In this document: positions 16,514-25,346 of the stretch, piece after piece
How positions within the stretch are numbered: position 1 is the stretch's first letter
How the letters are laid out: every line of letters starts with the position of its first letter
NCBI RefSeq assembly: GCF_000969605.1
Contig: NZ_JZUE01000011.1
Span: forward strand, 165,362-229,361
DNA length: 64,000 nt
Origin: Aquincola tertiaricarbonis
Lineage (GTDB): Bacteria; Pseudomonadota; Gammaproteobacteria; Burkholderiales; Burkholderiaceae_C
Direction of reading: 5' to 3'
Notes under the pieces: generated by a model
What the model was told of the DNA's origin: nothing
Database searches by the model: none
What the model saw: the letters and a program-made list of their open reading frames with translations, nothing else
Program-made: the position numbers and the translations under genes

Positions 16514-18139
16514 ATGCGTCGTGCGCTCGCGCTGCTGTGCGCGCTGCTGGCCTTGCCGGTGCTGGGCGTGCTGGGGTCGTGGTTCTCGTTCGACCCCGCC
16601 GCGCTGGCCATCCTGAAGCACCAGGCGCAGACGGTGCTGCCGGGTTACGCCGGCCAGTCGCTGGTGCTGGCGGCCAGCGTAGCGGCCGGCGTGGCGGTGG
16701 TGGGCGCGGCCACCGCGGCGGCCATCTGCCTGTTCGAGTTTCCGGGCCGGCGCTTCTTCGAATGGGCGCTGCTGCTGCCGCTGGCCATGCCGGCCTACGT
16801 GCTGGCCTATGCGTACACCGATTTCCTGCAGTTCAGCGGCCCGCTGCAGATGTTCCTGCGCGAGCTGACGGGCGCCGAGGGCGCGCTGTGGCCCGACGTG
16901 CGCAGCCTGTGGGGCGCGGTGATCCTGTTCGTGCTGTGCCTGTATCCCTACGTGTACCTGCTGGTGCGCACCGCGCTGGGCGAGCGCGGCGTGCACATGA
17001 TGGAAGCGGCCCGGCTGCTGGGCGCGGGGCTGCGCCGGCGGGTGCTGGAAGTGGCCATCCCGCTGGCGCGCCCGGCCATCGCGGCCGGCGTGGCGCTGGC
17101 GGTGATGGAGGTGCTGGCGGACTTCGGCGTCGGCTCGTACTTCGGCCTCACCACCCTGTCCACCGGCATCTACAAGGCCTGGCTGGTGATGTTCGACCGC
17201 GTGGCCGCCGCGCAACTGGCGTCCATCCTGCTGCTGCTGGTGGCGCTGCTGCTGTGGTTCGAACGGCGGGCGCAGCAGCGACTGCGTTTTACCGCCTCGC
17301 GCGGCGGCGCAGTGCATGGCGCCGATGCGCGGCCGGTGCAGTTGCAGGGCCGCCGCGCCGCGCTGGCCATCGCGGTGTGCGCACTGCCGGTGCTGCTGGG
17401 CTTCGTGCTGCCGGTGGCGGTGCTGGTGGGGCTGCTGTGGCGCGAGGCCACCACCTCGGAGTTCGGCCTGCCCCTGGCGCGATTTGCACAATGGAGCTTC
17501 ACCAGCTTCAAGCTGGCGACGATCGCGGCGCTGTGCGCGGCCGCGCTGGCGCTGGCGCTGGGCTTCGTGCTGCGGCTGCATTCGGCCCGTGCGGCGCGTG
17601 GCCGGCGCGATGGCCTGGCCCTGGGCGCGCGGGTGGTGTCACTGGGCTATGCGATGCCCGGCGCGGTGGTGGCGGTGGGCATCCTCCTGCCGGTGAGCTG
17701 GGCGCAGGCGCAGTGGCCGGGCTCGGGCATCGGCGCGCTGTTCACCGGCACCGCGCTGGGCCTCATCTATGCGTACCTGGTGCGCTTCTCGGCGGTGGCG
17801 CTGCAGTCGGTGGAAGCGGGTTATGCCCGCGTGCCGGTCTCCATCGACGACAGCGCGCGCATGCTGGGCGCCGGCCGCGGCCGGCTGTTCGCCGAGCTGC
17901 ACCTGCCGCTGCTGCGGCGTTCCGCGCTGGCGGCGGCGCTGCTGGTGTTCGTGGACGTGATGAAGGAGCTGCCGGCCACGCTGGTGCTGCGGCCCTTCAA
18001 CAGCGACACCCTGGCCGTGGTGGCCTACAACTTCGCGCGTGACGAAAGGCTGGCCGAAGCGGCGCTGCCCTCGCTGGCCATCGTGCTGGTGGGCCTGGTG
18101 CCGGTGGTGATGCTCTCGCACGCCCTGCGCCGGCGCTGA
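16514..18139 (+). CDS. fbpB: Fe(III) ABC transporter permease, fused two-domain (FbpB-like)
   Basis: About 541 residues with two tandem binding-protein-dependent transport permease modules, each with about six membrane helices. Each module carries an EAA-type loop that docks the ATPase: E-A-A-R-L-L-G-A-G at about 172 and D-D-S-A-R-M-L-G-A-G at about 450. The fused double permease is typical of the FbpB/SfuB group. A GTG two codons upstream (16508) is an alternative start. GAGGG lies 4 bases from that GTG and 10 from the ATG. The last 115 bases overlap, in antisense, the end of the GGDEF gene that converges on it. Confidence 0.86.
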   Translation: MRRALALLCALLALPVLGVLGSWFSFDPAALAILKHQAQTVLPGYAGQSLVLAASVAAGVAVVGAATAAAICLFEFPGRRFFEWALLLPLAMPAYVLAYAYTDFLQFSGPLQMFLRELTGAEGALWPDVRSLWGAVILFVLCLYPYVYLLVRTALGERGVHMMEAARLLGAGLRRRVLEVAIPLARPAIAAGVALAVMEVLADFGVGSYFGLTTLSTGIYKAWLVMFDRVAAAQLASILLLLVALLLWFERRAQQRLRFTASRGGAVHGADARPVQLQGRRAALAIAVCALPVLLGFVLPVAVLVGLLWREATTSEFGLPLARFAQWSFTSFKLATIAALCAAALALALGFVLRLHSARAARGRRDGLALGARVVSLGYAMPGAVVAVGILLPVSWAQAQWPGSGIGALFTGTALGLIYAYLVRFSAVALQSVEAGYARVPVSIDDSARMLGAGRGRLFAELHLPLLRRSALAAALLVFVDVMKELPATLVLRPFNSDTLAVVAYNFARDERLAEAALPSLAIVLVGLVPVVMLSHALRRR

Positions 18140-19179
18140 CGCGCCAGCGCCTCGGCCAGCCCGTCGGCGTCGGACCGGTGAGGGGGCTGCAGCGCTTCGC
18201 TGGCGCGCTGCAGCAGCTTGTCGGCGGTGAGCGCATCCAGCGGATACACCGCCATGCCGATGCGCGGGCCCACCTGCACCCGCGGCGCGCCCGGCCCGCG
18301 GCCGCGGCCCAGCCGCAGCGGCTCGGCCAGCGCTTCGCGCACGCGGTCGCACACCGCCTGCGCGGCGGCGGCCGATTCCGGCGCCTCCAGCACCACCACG
18401 AAGCGGCCGGGCTCGCCCGGGCCGCCGGGCAGGTGGGCCACCACGTCCATCTCGCGCACATGGGCGTGGATGCGGTGCGCGCACACGCGCAGCAGCTCGT
18501 CGCCCGCCTCCGGGCCGTGTTCGGCGGCCACGGCGTCGGTGCCGTCCAGCGCCACCGCCAGCACCGCGATGGGCCGGCCGGCACGGTCGGCGGCGCGCAG
18601 CATGCGGGGCAGCGTGAAGTCCAGCGCCCGGCGGTTGAGCAACTGCGTCAGGGGGTCGCGCAGCAGCAGCCCGCGGGCCGCGGCCTCGGCCGCCAGGCCG
18701 GTGGCCAGCAGCACGCCGTGGCGGTGCCAGCCCAGCACGGCGCCGGCGGCCACCGCCAGCAGCAGGCTGCCCAGCAGCGCCTGCTGCAGCGCCAGGTCGC
18801 TGCGCTGCGCGGCCAGCCGGTGCAGCAGGCGGTCGAGCTGGGCGGCCGTCGCGGCGCTGCCCGCCACGGGCGGCCGCAGCGGCGGGCACAGCTCCATCGG
18901 TGCATCGCAGGGCAGGGCGCGCAGCGGCGCGGCGCGGTCCATCGCCAGCCAGTGGGCGGACAGCGTGGTGAGCGAGGCCGTCAGGCTGCCGTCGGCCTCG
19001 CGCTGGCGCTGCAGGCCACCGGTGGATCGCCACAGCTCGGCCATGCCGGCCGCGGCCAGCAGCAGGCAGGCCGCAAGCACCCAGGGCGAGAGGCGGCGGT
19101 GGCGACGGGCGGCCAGCTCGAAGGGGCGTCCCGGGGCTTCGGTGAACTCGGGGGCGGAGGGGAGACGATGCGACCGCAT
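18025..19179 (-). CDS. Membrane diguanylate-cyclase-like protein with degenerate GGDEF motif
   Basis: 384 residues. Two membrane helices (about 32-50 and 138-157) bracket a short periplasmic part. A GGDEF-type domain follows (D-P-L-T-Q-L-L-N-R-R-A-L near 175, I-G-M-A-V-Y-P-L-D near 320). The catalytic GG[DE]EF is replaced by G-G-P-G-E-P-G-R-F, so cyclase activity is unlikely. It may bind nucleotide or act as a sensor or partner. The last roughly 38 codons lie antisense to fbpB and look compositionally unrelated to the domain. The gene may have lost its original stop, or the end is real and overlapping. Confidence 0.7.
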   Translation of the reverse strand: MRSHRLPSAPEFTEAPGRPFELAARRHRRLSPWVLAACLLLAAAGMAELWRSTGGLQRQREADGSLTASLTTLSAHWLAMDRAAPLRALPCDAPMELCPPLRPPVAGSAATAAQLDRLLHRLAAQRSDLALQQALLGSLLLAVAAGAVLGWHRHGVLLATGLAAEAAARGLLLRDPLTQLLNRRALDFTLPRMLRAADRAGRPIAVLAVALDGTDAVAAEHGPEAGDELLRVCAHRIHAHVREMDVVAHLPGGPGEPGRFVVVLEAPESAAAAQAVCDRVREALAEPLRLGRGRGPGAPRVQVGPRIGMAVYPLDALTADKLLQRASEALQPPHRSDADGLAEALARQRRRRACESITTGTRPTSTMASEGSAASASLSSRAKL

Positions 19180-19239
19180 GGCCGCCAGTGTGGCGGGCCA
19201 TGCGGTTTCATTTCGATCAAAAAGGCGGGTTTGCCCGGT

Positions 19240-21291
19240 TCACATGATCGTGTCCATGCCGTGCACCGCCACCCGGTTGCGGCCGGCGCGCTTGGCGTCG
19301 TAGCAGGCGGCGTCGGCCGCGGCCATCACCGTCTTCAGGTCGGGCAGGTCGCCGGTGAGCTTCACGATGCCGATGCTGGCGCCCACCTGCAGCCAGCGGT
19401 CCTGCCAGCGCAGCCGGTAAGCCTCGATGGCCGCGCGCATGTTCTCGGCGATGCGCAGCGCATCTGCGCGGCTGCAGGCCGACAGCAGCACGGCGAATTC
19501 GTCGCCGCCCAGGCGGGCCACGGTGTCGGTGGTGCGCACCTGTTCCTGCAGCCGCTGGGCGACGTCGGTGAGCACGCGGTCGCCGGCGGCATGGCCGGCG
19601 GTATCGTTCACCGTCTTGAAATGGTCCAGGTCGATGAACAGCGCGCACGAAGGCTCGGGCCCGGGCCGGGCCAGCCGTTCGGCCAGCAGCCGCTCGAACT
19701 CGCGCCGGTTCACCAGTTCGGTCAGCGCGTCGTGGGTGGACACCCAGGACAGCGCCTCGCGCTGGCCGCGGGCCACGCTCACGTCCTCCAGCGTCCACAC
19801 GGTGCTGGAGTCGTTCTCGCCCCAGTGCACCGGCGCGCCGAACAGCCGGCCCCAGAACTGGCTGCCGTCGCGGCGCACCATCAGCACCTCCTCGTCGAAG
19901 GGCAGGCCGGCGCGGAAGCTGGTCACGATGCGCAGGCTCAGCGCCTCCGCGTCGGCCACCGACGGATACAGCACGGTGGCGCTGCGGCCCTGCAACTCGC
20001 CCGGGCCGTAGCCCAGCAGCCGCTCGAAGGCGCCGTTGACCACATCCAGCCGCCGCGCCTGCGAGAAGGCGATGCCCAGCGGTGCATGCGCCATCAGCGC
20101 AGTGAGCTTGGACAGCAGCTCCCGGTTGGCCGCCGCGGCGGTGGACCGTTCGCGCAGCGTCTGCCGCAGCACGCGGGAGAGCTGGCCGATCTCGCCCACC
20201 GCCCGCGGCCAGCCCTGGCCGTCGGCCAGGTCGCCGTCGCGCATGCGCAGCGCGCGCTGCTGCAGCCGGCGCAGCGGCGCCAGCAGGTAGTGGGTGACCA
20301 GCAGCAGCACCAGGCCGCCGCCCAGGGCCACCGCGCTGCCGATGACGAGCGCACGGCGCTGGCCGGCGCGCTGCCCGCCCAGCACCAGGTCGGCCGGCGC
20401 GCTGCGCACCACCATCCATTCGGCGTCGGGCACGCCGGCCATCGAGACGATGCGCCCGCCCGCCTGCAGGCTGAAGCCCGCCGGTTCCACCGGCCGGCCG
20501 GAACGCACCCAGTGCGCCATGCCGGGCGCCAGCGCGGGGTCCTCGGCGGCATCGCGCATCAGCCAGCGGCGGTCCTCGTGGGACAGCACGCGGCCCAGCG
20601 TGTCGGTGATCACCAGCACGCCGGCGTCGTCCGGGTCGGCCGCCGTCACGTCGGGCATCAGGCCGTTGGACCACAGCCGGATGGAGCCGCCCAGCAGCCC
20701 CACCACGCGGCCCTGCGCATCGCGCACCGGCATCGTCACCACCATGATGGGCTCGTCCGACATGCGGCCCTGCATCGGCTGCGACACCACCGGCCGGCCC
20801 TGCTCCAGCGTCTGGCGGAAGTAGTCGCGGTCGCGGATGTTCAGCTCCGGCGTGCGGGTGCCGCGGCTGTCACGCCAGGCCTGCACGCGGCCCTGGGCGT
20901 CGGTCACCATCAGCGTGTCCAGCATGCTGCCCATCACCGACTGGTGCTCCAGCCACTCCCGCATGTCAGCAGGCTCGCCGATGCGGTCGGCGGGCAGGGT
21001 GCCGGCGGCCGCACGCAGCGTGAGCTGCAGGCCCACCAGGCGCGAGCCGATCATCTTGGCCAGCTTGCGCGTCTGCGCCAGCGACAGGTCCAGCGCCACC
21101 TCCTCGGTGCGGCTGCCCACCTCCTGCAGCACCAGGTGCACGGTGGTGGCCACGCTGAGCGCGATCAGCAGCACGCCGGTGAGCGACAGGCGGAACTTGA
21201 CCGAGCCGAAGCGGCGGCACGCGTAGGAAAGCAGGGAACGGAAGGTGGGCACGGCGGGCCCGCAGACAAATGGGCGGGGCCTGAGTGGCAT
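19240..21291 (-). CDS. Membrane diguanylate cyclase: dCache sensor, HAMP, PAS, GGDEF
   Basis: 683 residues. Membrane helix 1 (about 35-55) is followed by an extracytoplasmic double-Cache-like sensor (about 60-325) and membrane helix 2 (about 328-348). A HAMP-like linker, a PAS domain (about 395-510) and a GGDEF domain with intact R-L-G-G-D-E-F complete it. The T-H-D-A-L-T-E-L-V-N-R entry motif is present. It should make cyclic-di-GMP in response to a periplasmic ligand. It is encoded just downstream of the CRP-like site at 21326 and diverges from the zinc-ribbon gene. A GTG about 16 codons in is a possible later start. Confidence 0.87.
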   Translation of the reverse strand: MPLRPRPFVCGPAVPTFRSLLSYACRRFGSVKFRLSLTGVLLIALSVATTVHLVLQEVGSRTEEVALDLSLAQTRKLAKMIGSRLVGLQLTLRAAAGTLPADRIGEPADMREWLEHQSVMGSMLDTLMVTDAQGRVQAWRDSRGTRTPELNIRDRDYFRQTLEQGRPVVSQPMQGRMSDEPIMVVTMPVRDAQGRVVGLLGGSIRLWSNGLMPDVTAADPDDAGVLVITDTLGRVLSHEDRRWLMRDAAEDPALAPGMAHWVRSGRPVEPAGFSLQAGGRIVSMAGVPDAEWMVVRSAPADLVLGGQRAGQRRALVIGSAVALGGGLVLLLVTHYLLAPLRRLQQRALRMRDGDLADGQGWPRAVGEIGQLSRVLRQTLRERSTAAAANRELLSKLTALMAHAPLGIAFSQARRLDVVNGAFERLLGYGPGELQGRSATVLYPSVADAEALSLRIVTSFRAGLPFDEEVLMVRRDGSQFWGRLFGAPVHWGENDSSTVWTLEDVSVARGQREALSWVSTHDALTELVNRREFERLLAERLARPGPEPSCALFIDLDHFKTVNDTAGHAAGDRVLTDVAQRLQEQVRTTDTVARLGGDEFAVLLSACSRADALRIAENMRAAIEAYRLRWQDRWLQVGASIGIVKLTGDLPDLKTVMAAADAACYDAKRAGRNRVAVHGMDTIM

Positions 21292-21325
21292 CGGCCTGCC
21301 AGGGGGGTGGCGCGAGTGCGCACTT

Positions 21326-21341
21326 CGTGAACTGGATCACG
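21326..21341. promoter_or_regulatory. CRP-like site CGTGA-ACTGGA-TCACG
   Basis: A perfect CGTGA/TCACG inverted repeat with a 6-base spacer, matching the CRP layout (TGTGA-N6-TCACA). It lies in the 115-base space between the divergent GGDEF gene (start 21291) and the zinc-ribbon gene (start 21407), so it could control either. Confidence 0.5.
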
Positions 21342-21406
21342 CGCCGCACGGGCGTCGCGCGGCACATGGTTTGCCGCCCCGGCAGCACCTCCATGAAAGG
21401 CGAGCC

Positions 21407-21670
21407 ATGACCACCGACCCCAGCCAGCAGGCCCAGACCGATGCACAGCAGCCCGGCGCCAGCGACCAGCCGGCCGGCGCCGCGCCCGGCAGCAGCCCCT
21501 CCACCGCGCAGCGCCAGATGGCCCCGGGCGACGAAGCGCCCCCCGGCACCCCGGGCACCGGCGAGGACGTGTGCCCGCAGTGCGGCGGCACCGGCCAGGT
21601 GGCGGAGCAGGGCCGCTGCCCCAACTGCCAGGGCACCGGCAAGGTGACGGTGGGCATCGGCGGCGCCTGA
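21407..21670 (+). CDS. Small protein with DnaJ-type double CxxCxGxG zinc motif
   Basis: 87 residues. A Gln/Pro/Ala-rich disordered N-terminus (1-50) is followed by C-P-Q-C-G-G-T-G and C-P-N-C-Q-G-T-G, 18 residues apart. These are two copies of the CxxCxGxG repeat that makes half of a DnaJ-type zinc site. No J-domain is present. Such stand-alone pieces may bind unfolded protein or act as metal-dependent adaptors. The function is unknown. AAAGG-GAG precedes the ATG. Confidence 0.7.
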   Translation: MTTDPSQQAQTDAQQPGASDQPAGAAPGSSPSTAQRQMAPGDEAPPGTPGTGEDVCPQCGGTGQVAEQGRCPNCQGTGKVTVGIGGA

Positions 21671-21695
21671 TGCGCGCCGCGGGTCCGCCAGGCCG

Positions 21696-23450
21696 TCAGG
21701 CCAGGCAGGGCTGCGGCGCGCGCGCGCAGAACCAGCGGGCCGCCTCGTCGGAGGGCATCGGCCGGGCGTAGAAGTAGCCCTGGCCCTTGTCGCATTGCAG
21801 GGCCTGCAGGATGCCGGCCTGGCCCGCGGTCTCGATGCCTTCGGCCACGGTGCGCATGCCCAGGCTGGCCGCCACCCGCAGCGTGGCCTCGATCAGCACC
21901 CGGTGGTGCGCGCTGCTCTCGGCCTGGCTGACGAAGGACCGGTCGATCTTCACCACGTCCACCGGCAGCTGGTGCAGGCTGGCCAGCGATGAATAGCCGG
22001 TGCCGAAGTCGTCCAGCGCCAGGCTCAGGCCCAGGGCCTTGAGCTCATGCAGCCGGGCCTGGATGCGGTCGTCCTGCGCGGCCAGGCTTTCGGTCACCTC
22101 CAGCTGCAGCTGGTCCGGCGGCAGGCCGCTGACCCGCAGCGCGGTGGCCACCTGCTCGGCGATGCCGCCTTCGAACAGCTGCGCCCGCGACAGGTTGACC
22201 GACAGCAGCAGCGGCGCGCACTCGCCCAGCTCGTCGGCCCAGGCCATGAACTGGCGGCACGACTCGCGCAGCACGAACTCGCCCAGGCGGCCGATGAGGC
22301 CGGTCTCCTCGGCGATCTCGATGAACTCGATCGGCGGCACGATGCCGCGTTCCGGATGGCGCCAGCGCACCAGCGCCTCGGCGCCCACCGGGCGGCCGCT
22401 GCGCAGGTCGACGATGGGCTGGTACACCACGAACAGCTGGCCTTCGGTGAGCGCGCGCCGCAGCTCGCCCTCGATGCTGCCGCGGCGCCAGGCTTGTTCC
22501 TTCATCAGCGGCTCGAAGACGCAGTAGCGCGCGCCATGGGCGCGCTTGGCCTCGCGCATGGCCAGGCTCGCGTCCTGCAGCACCGAATCGGCGCTGGCCG
22601 CGGTCTCCGGGCACACCACCACGCCCATGCTGGCGGTCAGGTGCACCGGACGGTCGCCCACGGTGTATGGCTTGCACAGCACCTCGGTCAGGCGCTGGGC
22701 CACGATGCGGGCGTCGTCGGCGATGCGCAGGCCTTCCAGCACCACCACGAACTCGTCGCCGCCCAGCCGCGCTGCGGTTTGCACCGGGCCGGTGGCACGG
22801 GCCACCGCATCGCCCAGCCGCACCGTGCCGTTGATGCGCGCGGCCACCATGCGCAGCAGCTCGTCGCCGGCGGCGGTGCCCAGCGTGAGGTTGATGCGCT
22901 CGAAGCGGTCGCAGTTGATGAACAGCACCGCGAACTGGCGCTGCGCATCCGCGGCGGCCGCGGCCAGCGCACCCTGGATGCGTTCCAGCGCCACCATGCG
23001 GTTGGGCATGGCGGTCAGGCTGTCGATGCGGGTCACGTCGCGCAGCTGCTTGGCCAGCCGCTGCTGCTCCTGCAGCACCATGTAGGACACGTCGCTCAGG
23101 CTGGCCATCAGCGTGCCGGCGTCCAGCCGCAGCAGGCGCAGCGCCAGCGTCTGCGGCGCGCCCTGCTGCACCGCAGGCAGCGTCAGTCGCAGCGATTCGC
23201 AGATGACGCCGCCGGGCGGCACCTCCGGCGCGCCGCCGCCGGACCAGCCGCGCAGCTGCGGCGCCACCGCATGCAGCACGTCGAACAGGTTGCTCAGGTT
23301 GCCGTCAGGCACCAGCGGCATCAGCAGCTGCGCGGCCATCGGGTTGATCATCGTGATCTCGCCGTCCAGCGAGGTCTGCACCAGGCCGATGGGCACCTGG
23401 TACAGGAACTGGATGAGCGCCTCGTAGGCGGTGGGTGCTGCTTCGGACAT
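21696..23450 (-). CDS. PAS-GGDEF-EAL cyclic-di-GMP signalling protein
   Basis: 584 residues, soluble. A PAS domain (about 8-110) contains V-P-I-G-L-V-Q. The GGDEF domain (about 145-300) has intact R-L-G-G-D-E-F. In the EAL domain (about 320-570), E-A-L is in G-A-E-A-L-V-R-W, with D-D-F-G-T-G-Y-S-S-L, I-D-R-S-F-V and V-A-E-G-I-E-T, so phosphodiesterase activity is expected. It is the third gene of a leftward operon (PYP-like, PAS-GGDEF, then this), 19 bases after the stop of the second. Its PAS domain is a close paralogue of the one in the second gene. The ATG at 23450 is chosen because it begins the PAS-domain protein. The open frame further upstream overlaps the previous gene. Confidence 0.88.
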   Translation of the reverse strand: MSEAAPTAYEALIQFLYQVPIGLVQTSLDGEITMINPMAAQLLMPLVPDGNLSNLFDVLHAVAPQLRGWSGGGAPEVPPGGVICESLRLTLPAVQQGAPQTLALRLLRLDAGTLMASLSDVSYMVLQEQQRLAKQLRDVTRIDSLTAMPNRMVALERIQGALAAAAADAQRQFAVLFINCDRFERINLTLGTAAGDELLRMVAARINGTVRLGDAVARATGPVQTAARLGGDEFVVVLEGLRIADDARIVAQRLTEVLCKPYTVGDRPVHLTASMGVVVCPETAASADSVLQDASLAMREAKRAHGARYCVFEPLMKEQAWRRGSIEGELRRALTEGQLFVVYQPIVDLRSGRPVGAEALVRWRHPERGIVPPIEFIEIAEETGLIGRLGEFVLRESCRQFMAWADELGECAPLLLSVNLSRAQLFEGGIAEQVATALRVSGLPPDQLQLEVTESLAAQDDRIQARLHELKALGLSLALDDFGTGYSSLASLHQLPVDVVKIDRSFVSQAESSAHHRVLIEATLRVAASLGMRTVAEGIETAGQAGILQALQCDKGQGYFYARPMPSDEAARWFCARAPQPCLA

Positions 23451-23469
23451 GCCAGCGTGCGGGGCCGCG

Positions 23470-24813
23470 TCAGGCCTGTTGCGCGGCCGCGGCGCGGTGC
23501 TGGGCCAGCCCGGCATGCCAGCGCACCACGCGGTTGCGGCCGCTGTGTTTGGCGGCGTACATCGCCGCGTCGGCGCGCTTGACCAGCGCGTCCACGTCGT
23601 CCACGCCCGCATCCATCGTGGCCACCCCGGCGCTCACCGTGTAGCGGATGTCCACGCCTTCCACCTCCACCGTGCGCGCCGCGATGTCGCGGCACACGCG
23701 GCGCGCCAGGCCCTCGGCGGCCTCCACGCCGGCGCCGGGCAGCAGCACCACGAATTCCTCGCCGCCCAGCCGGGCCACCACGTCGATCTCCCGGAACGAG
23801 GCCGCCAGGCCGGCGGCCAGGTGGCGCAGCACCGCGTCGCCGGCGGCATGGCCGTGGGCATCGTTGATGCGCTTGAAGTGGTCGGCGTCGATCAGCACCA
23901 GCGACATGGCCCGCGGCGCACGCTTGCAGCGCTGCAGCTCGGCCTCGGCGGCATCGAAGAAGGCGCGGCGGTTGGCCACGCCGGTGAGGTGGTCGGTCAG
24001 CACCGAGCGGCGCAGCGCCTCGCTGGCCTCGCGCTGGTCGGACACGTCGCGGATGATGAGGCTGTAGGCGCGCTCGGCGCTGTCGGCCTCCTCCGGCGGG
24101 TGCAGCGGCGCCACCAGGCAGCTGCCCCAGAAACGGCTGCCGTCGGCCCGCAGGCGCCAGCCTTCGTCCAGGCTCCAGCCGGTGCGCTCGGCATCGTCGA
24201 TGCGGTCCTGCAGCCGCTGGGGCGGCATGGTGTCCGCCGGATAGAAGAGCGAGTAGGGCTGGCCCACCGCCGACTCGCCATGGCCGGTCACGCGCTGAAC
24301 GCTGGGGTTCCAGCAGCGCACCCGGCCCTGCGCGTCGAGCGACATCAGCGCATAGTCGGTCAGGCCGGTCACCAGGGTGTGGATCCAGGCCTCGTTCTGC
24401 CGCAGCTCGCGGTCGCGGCGCACCTGCTGGGTCACGTCTGCCAGCACGGCCATCAGCCGCTCGGCATCCAGCTTCAGCAGCGTGAGCGAGAGCACCGCCG
24501 CCGCCTGGCGGCCGCCGTCGCGCGGCCGCACCTGCAGCTGCATCGCATCGCAGATCACGCCATGCGGCTGCTCGAAGCCACGGGCGCGGTGCGCCAGATC
24601 GGGGGCCAGCTCGCCGAGCGCGGTGAACAGGTTGCACAGCTCGCCGTCGGGCGACAGCGGCATCAGCAGCTGTGCGCACAGCGGATTGACCATGAGGATC
24701 TCGCCGTCGAGCCGCGCCTGCACCAGCCCGATGGGGGCCATGTACAGGAACTGCGTCAACGCCTCGAACTCCTCCTCCAGCCCGGGGGCGGGTGCGGCTG
24801 CGGCGGCGGACAT
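23470..24813 (-). CDS. PAS-PAS-GGDEF diguanylate cyclase
   Basis: 447 residues, soluble. The first PAS domain (about 15-115) carries [13 protein letters not shown] and is paralogous to the PAS of the next gene. A second PAS (about 145-270) precedes the GGDEF domain, with [12 protein letters not shown] and intact R-L-G-G-E-E-F. It should synthesise cyclic-di-GMP. The start lies one base after the stop of the PYP-like gene, indicating translational coupling in one operon. Confidence 0.88.
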   Translation of the reverse strand: MSAAAAAPAPGLEEEFEALTQFLYMAPIGLVQARLDGEILMVNPLCAQLLMPLSPDGELCNLFTALGELAPDLAHRARGFEQPHGVICDAMQLQVRPRDGGRQAAAVLSLTLLKLDAERLMAVLADVTQQVRRDRELRQNEAWIHTLVTGLTDYALMSLDAQGRVRCWNPSVQRVTGHGESAVGQPYSLFYPADTMPPQRLQDRIDDAERTGWSLDEGWRLRADGSRFWGSCLVAPLHPPEEADSAERAYSLIIRDVSDQREASEALRRSVLTDHLTGVANRRAFFDAAEAELQRCKRAPRAMSLVLIDADHFKRINDAHGHAAGDAVLRHLAAGLAASFREIDVVARLGGEEFVVLLPGAGVEAAEGLARRVCRDIAARTVEVEGVDIRYTVSAGVATMDAGVDDVDALVKRADAAMYAAKHSGRNRVVRWHAGLAQHRAAAAQQA

Positions 24814-24814
24814 G

Positions 24815-25207
24815 TCAGCCGCGTTGCACCAGCACGTAGCGCATGGCGTGCGCGGGCGCGGCCAGCAGGCGCAGCTTGACCTTCACCGGGCGCATGCGCA
24901 GGGTGAGCACGTAGTCGATGCTGGCGTCCAGCGTGGTGGCCTCGGCGGCGGCATCCTCGAAGCGCTGGGCCACCATGAAGTTGTTCATGCAGGGCGCCAC
25001 CACGGTGAACAGCGCGCTGCCCAGCACGCGCTGGGGCGACAGGCCGGCGGCCTTGGATTCGAAGGCGTTGTAGCGCCGGACGACGCCTTCGCCGTCGAAG
25101 CCGATGACGCCGAAGTCCAGGCCGTCGATCTCGTCCTGGCTGGACTGCTCCAGCAGGGCATGCAGGGCCGTCTGGTCGAACGGGACGGCGAGGGCGGTGG
25201 TGTTCAT
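24815..25207 (-). CDS. Photoactive-yellow-protein-like PAS protein
   Basis: 130 residues, the length of photoactive yellow protein (PYP, 125). By hand alignment with the Halorhodospira protein it keeps the run D-G-L-x-F-G-x-I, Y-N-A-x-E and V-A-P-C, and the R-M-x-P-x-K-V-K-V-type C-terminal strand. The chromophore Cys (Cys69) corresponds to Cys73, Tyr42 to Tyr46, Glu46 to Glu50 and Met100 to Met105. Thr50 and Arg52 are replaced by Ala and Leu. PYP binds p-coumaric acid through that Cys and senses blue light. Enzymes for that chromophore are not in the window. It is the first gene of an operon with a cyclase and a GGDEF-EAL protein, so it may feed a signal into cyclic-di-GMP turnover. Confidence 0.8.
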   Translation of the reverse strand: MNTTALAVPFDQTALHALLEQSSQDEIDGLDFGVIGFDGEGVVRRYNAFESKAAGLSPQRVLGSALFTVVAPCMNNFMVAQRFEDAAAEATTLDASIDYVLTLRMRPVKVKLRLLAAPAHAMRYVLVQRG

Positions 25208-25346
25208 GGGTACTGCTTTCGGAACGGCATTCACTGCGTTGCGGTGGACTTCGGCGCAGGCCGCCGCAACTTGAGCGGGCCGCCCGCCGGGCATGGGGCT
25301 TGCCGGACGGCGGCTCCGGCCCCCGTGCCGCTTGCACCGCATGCAC

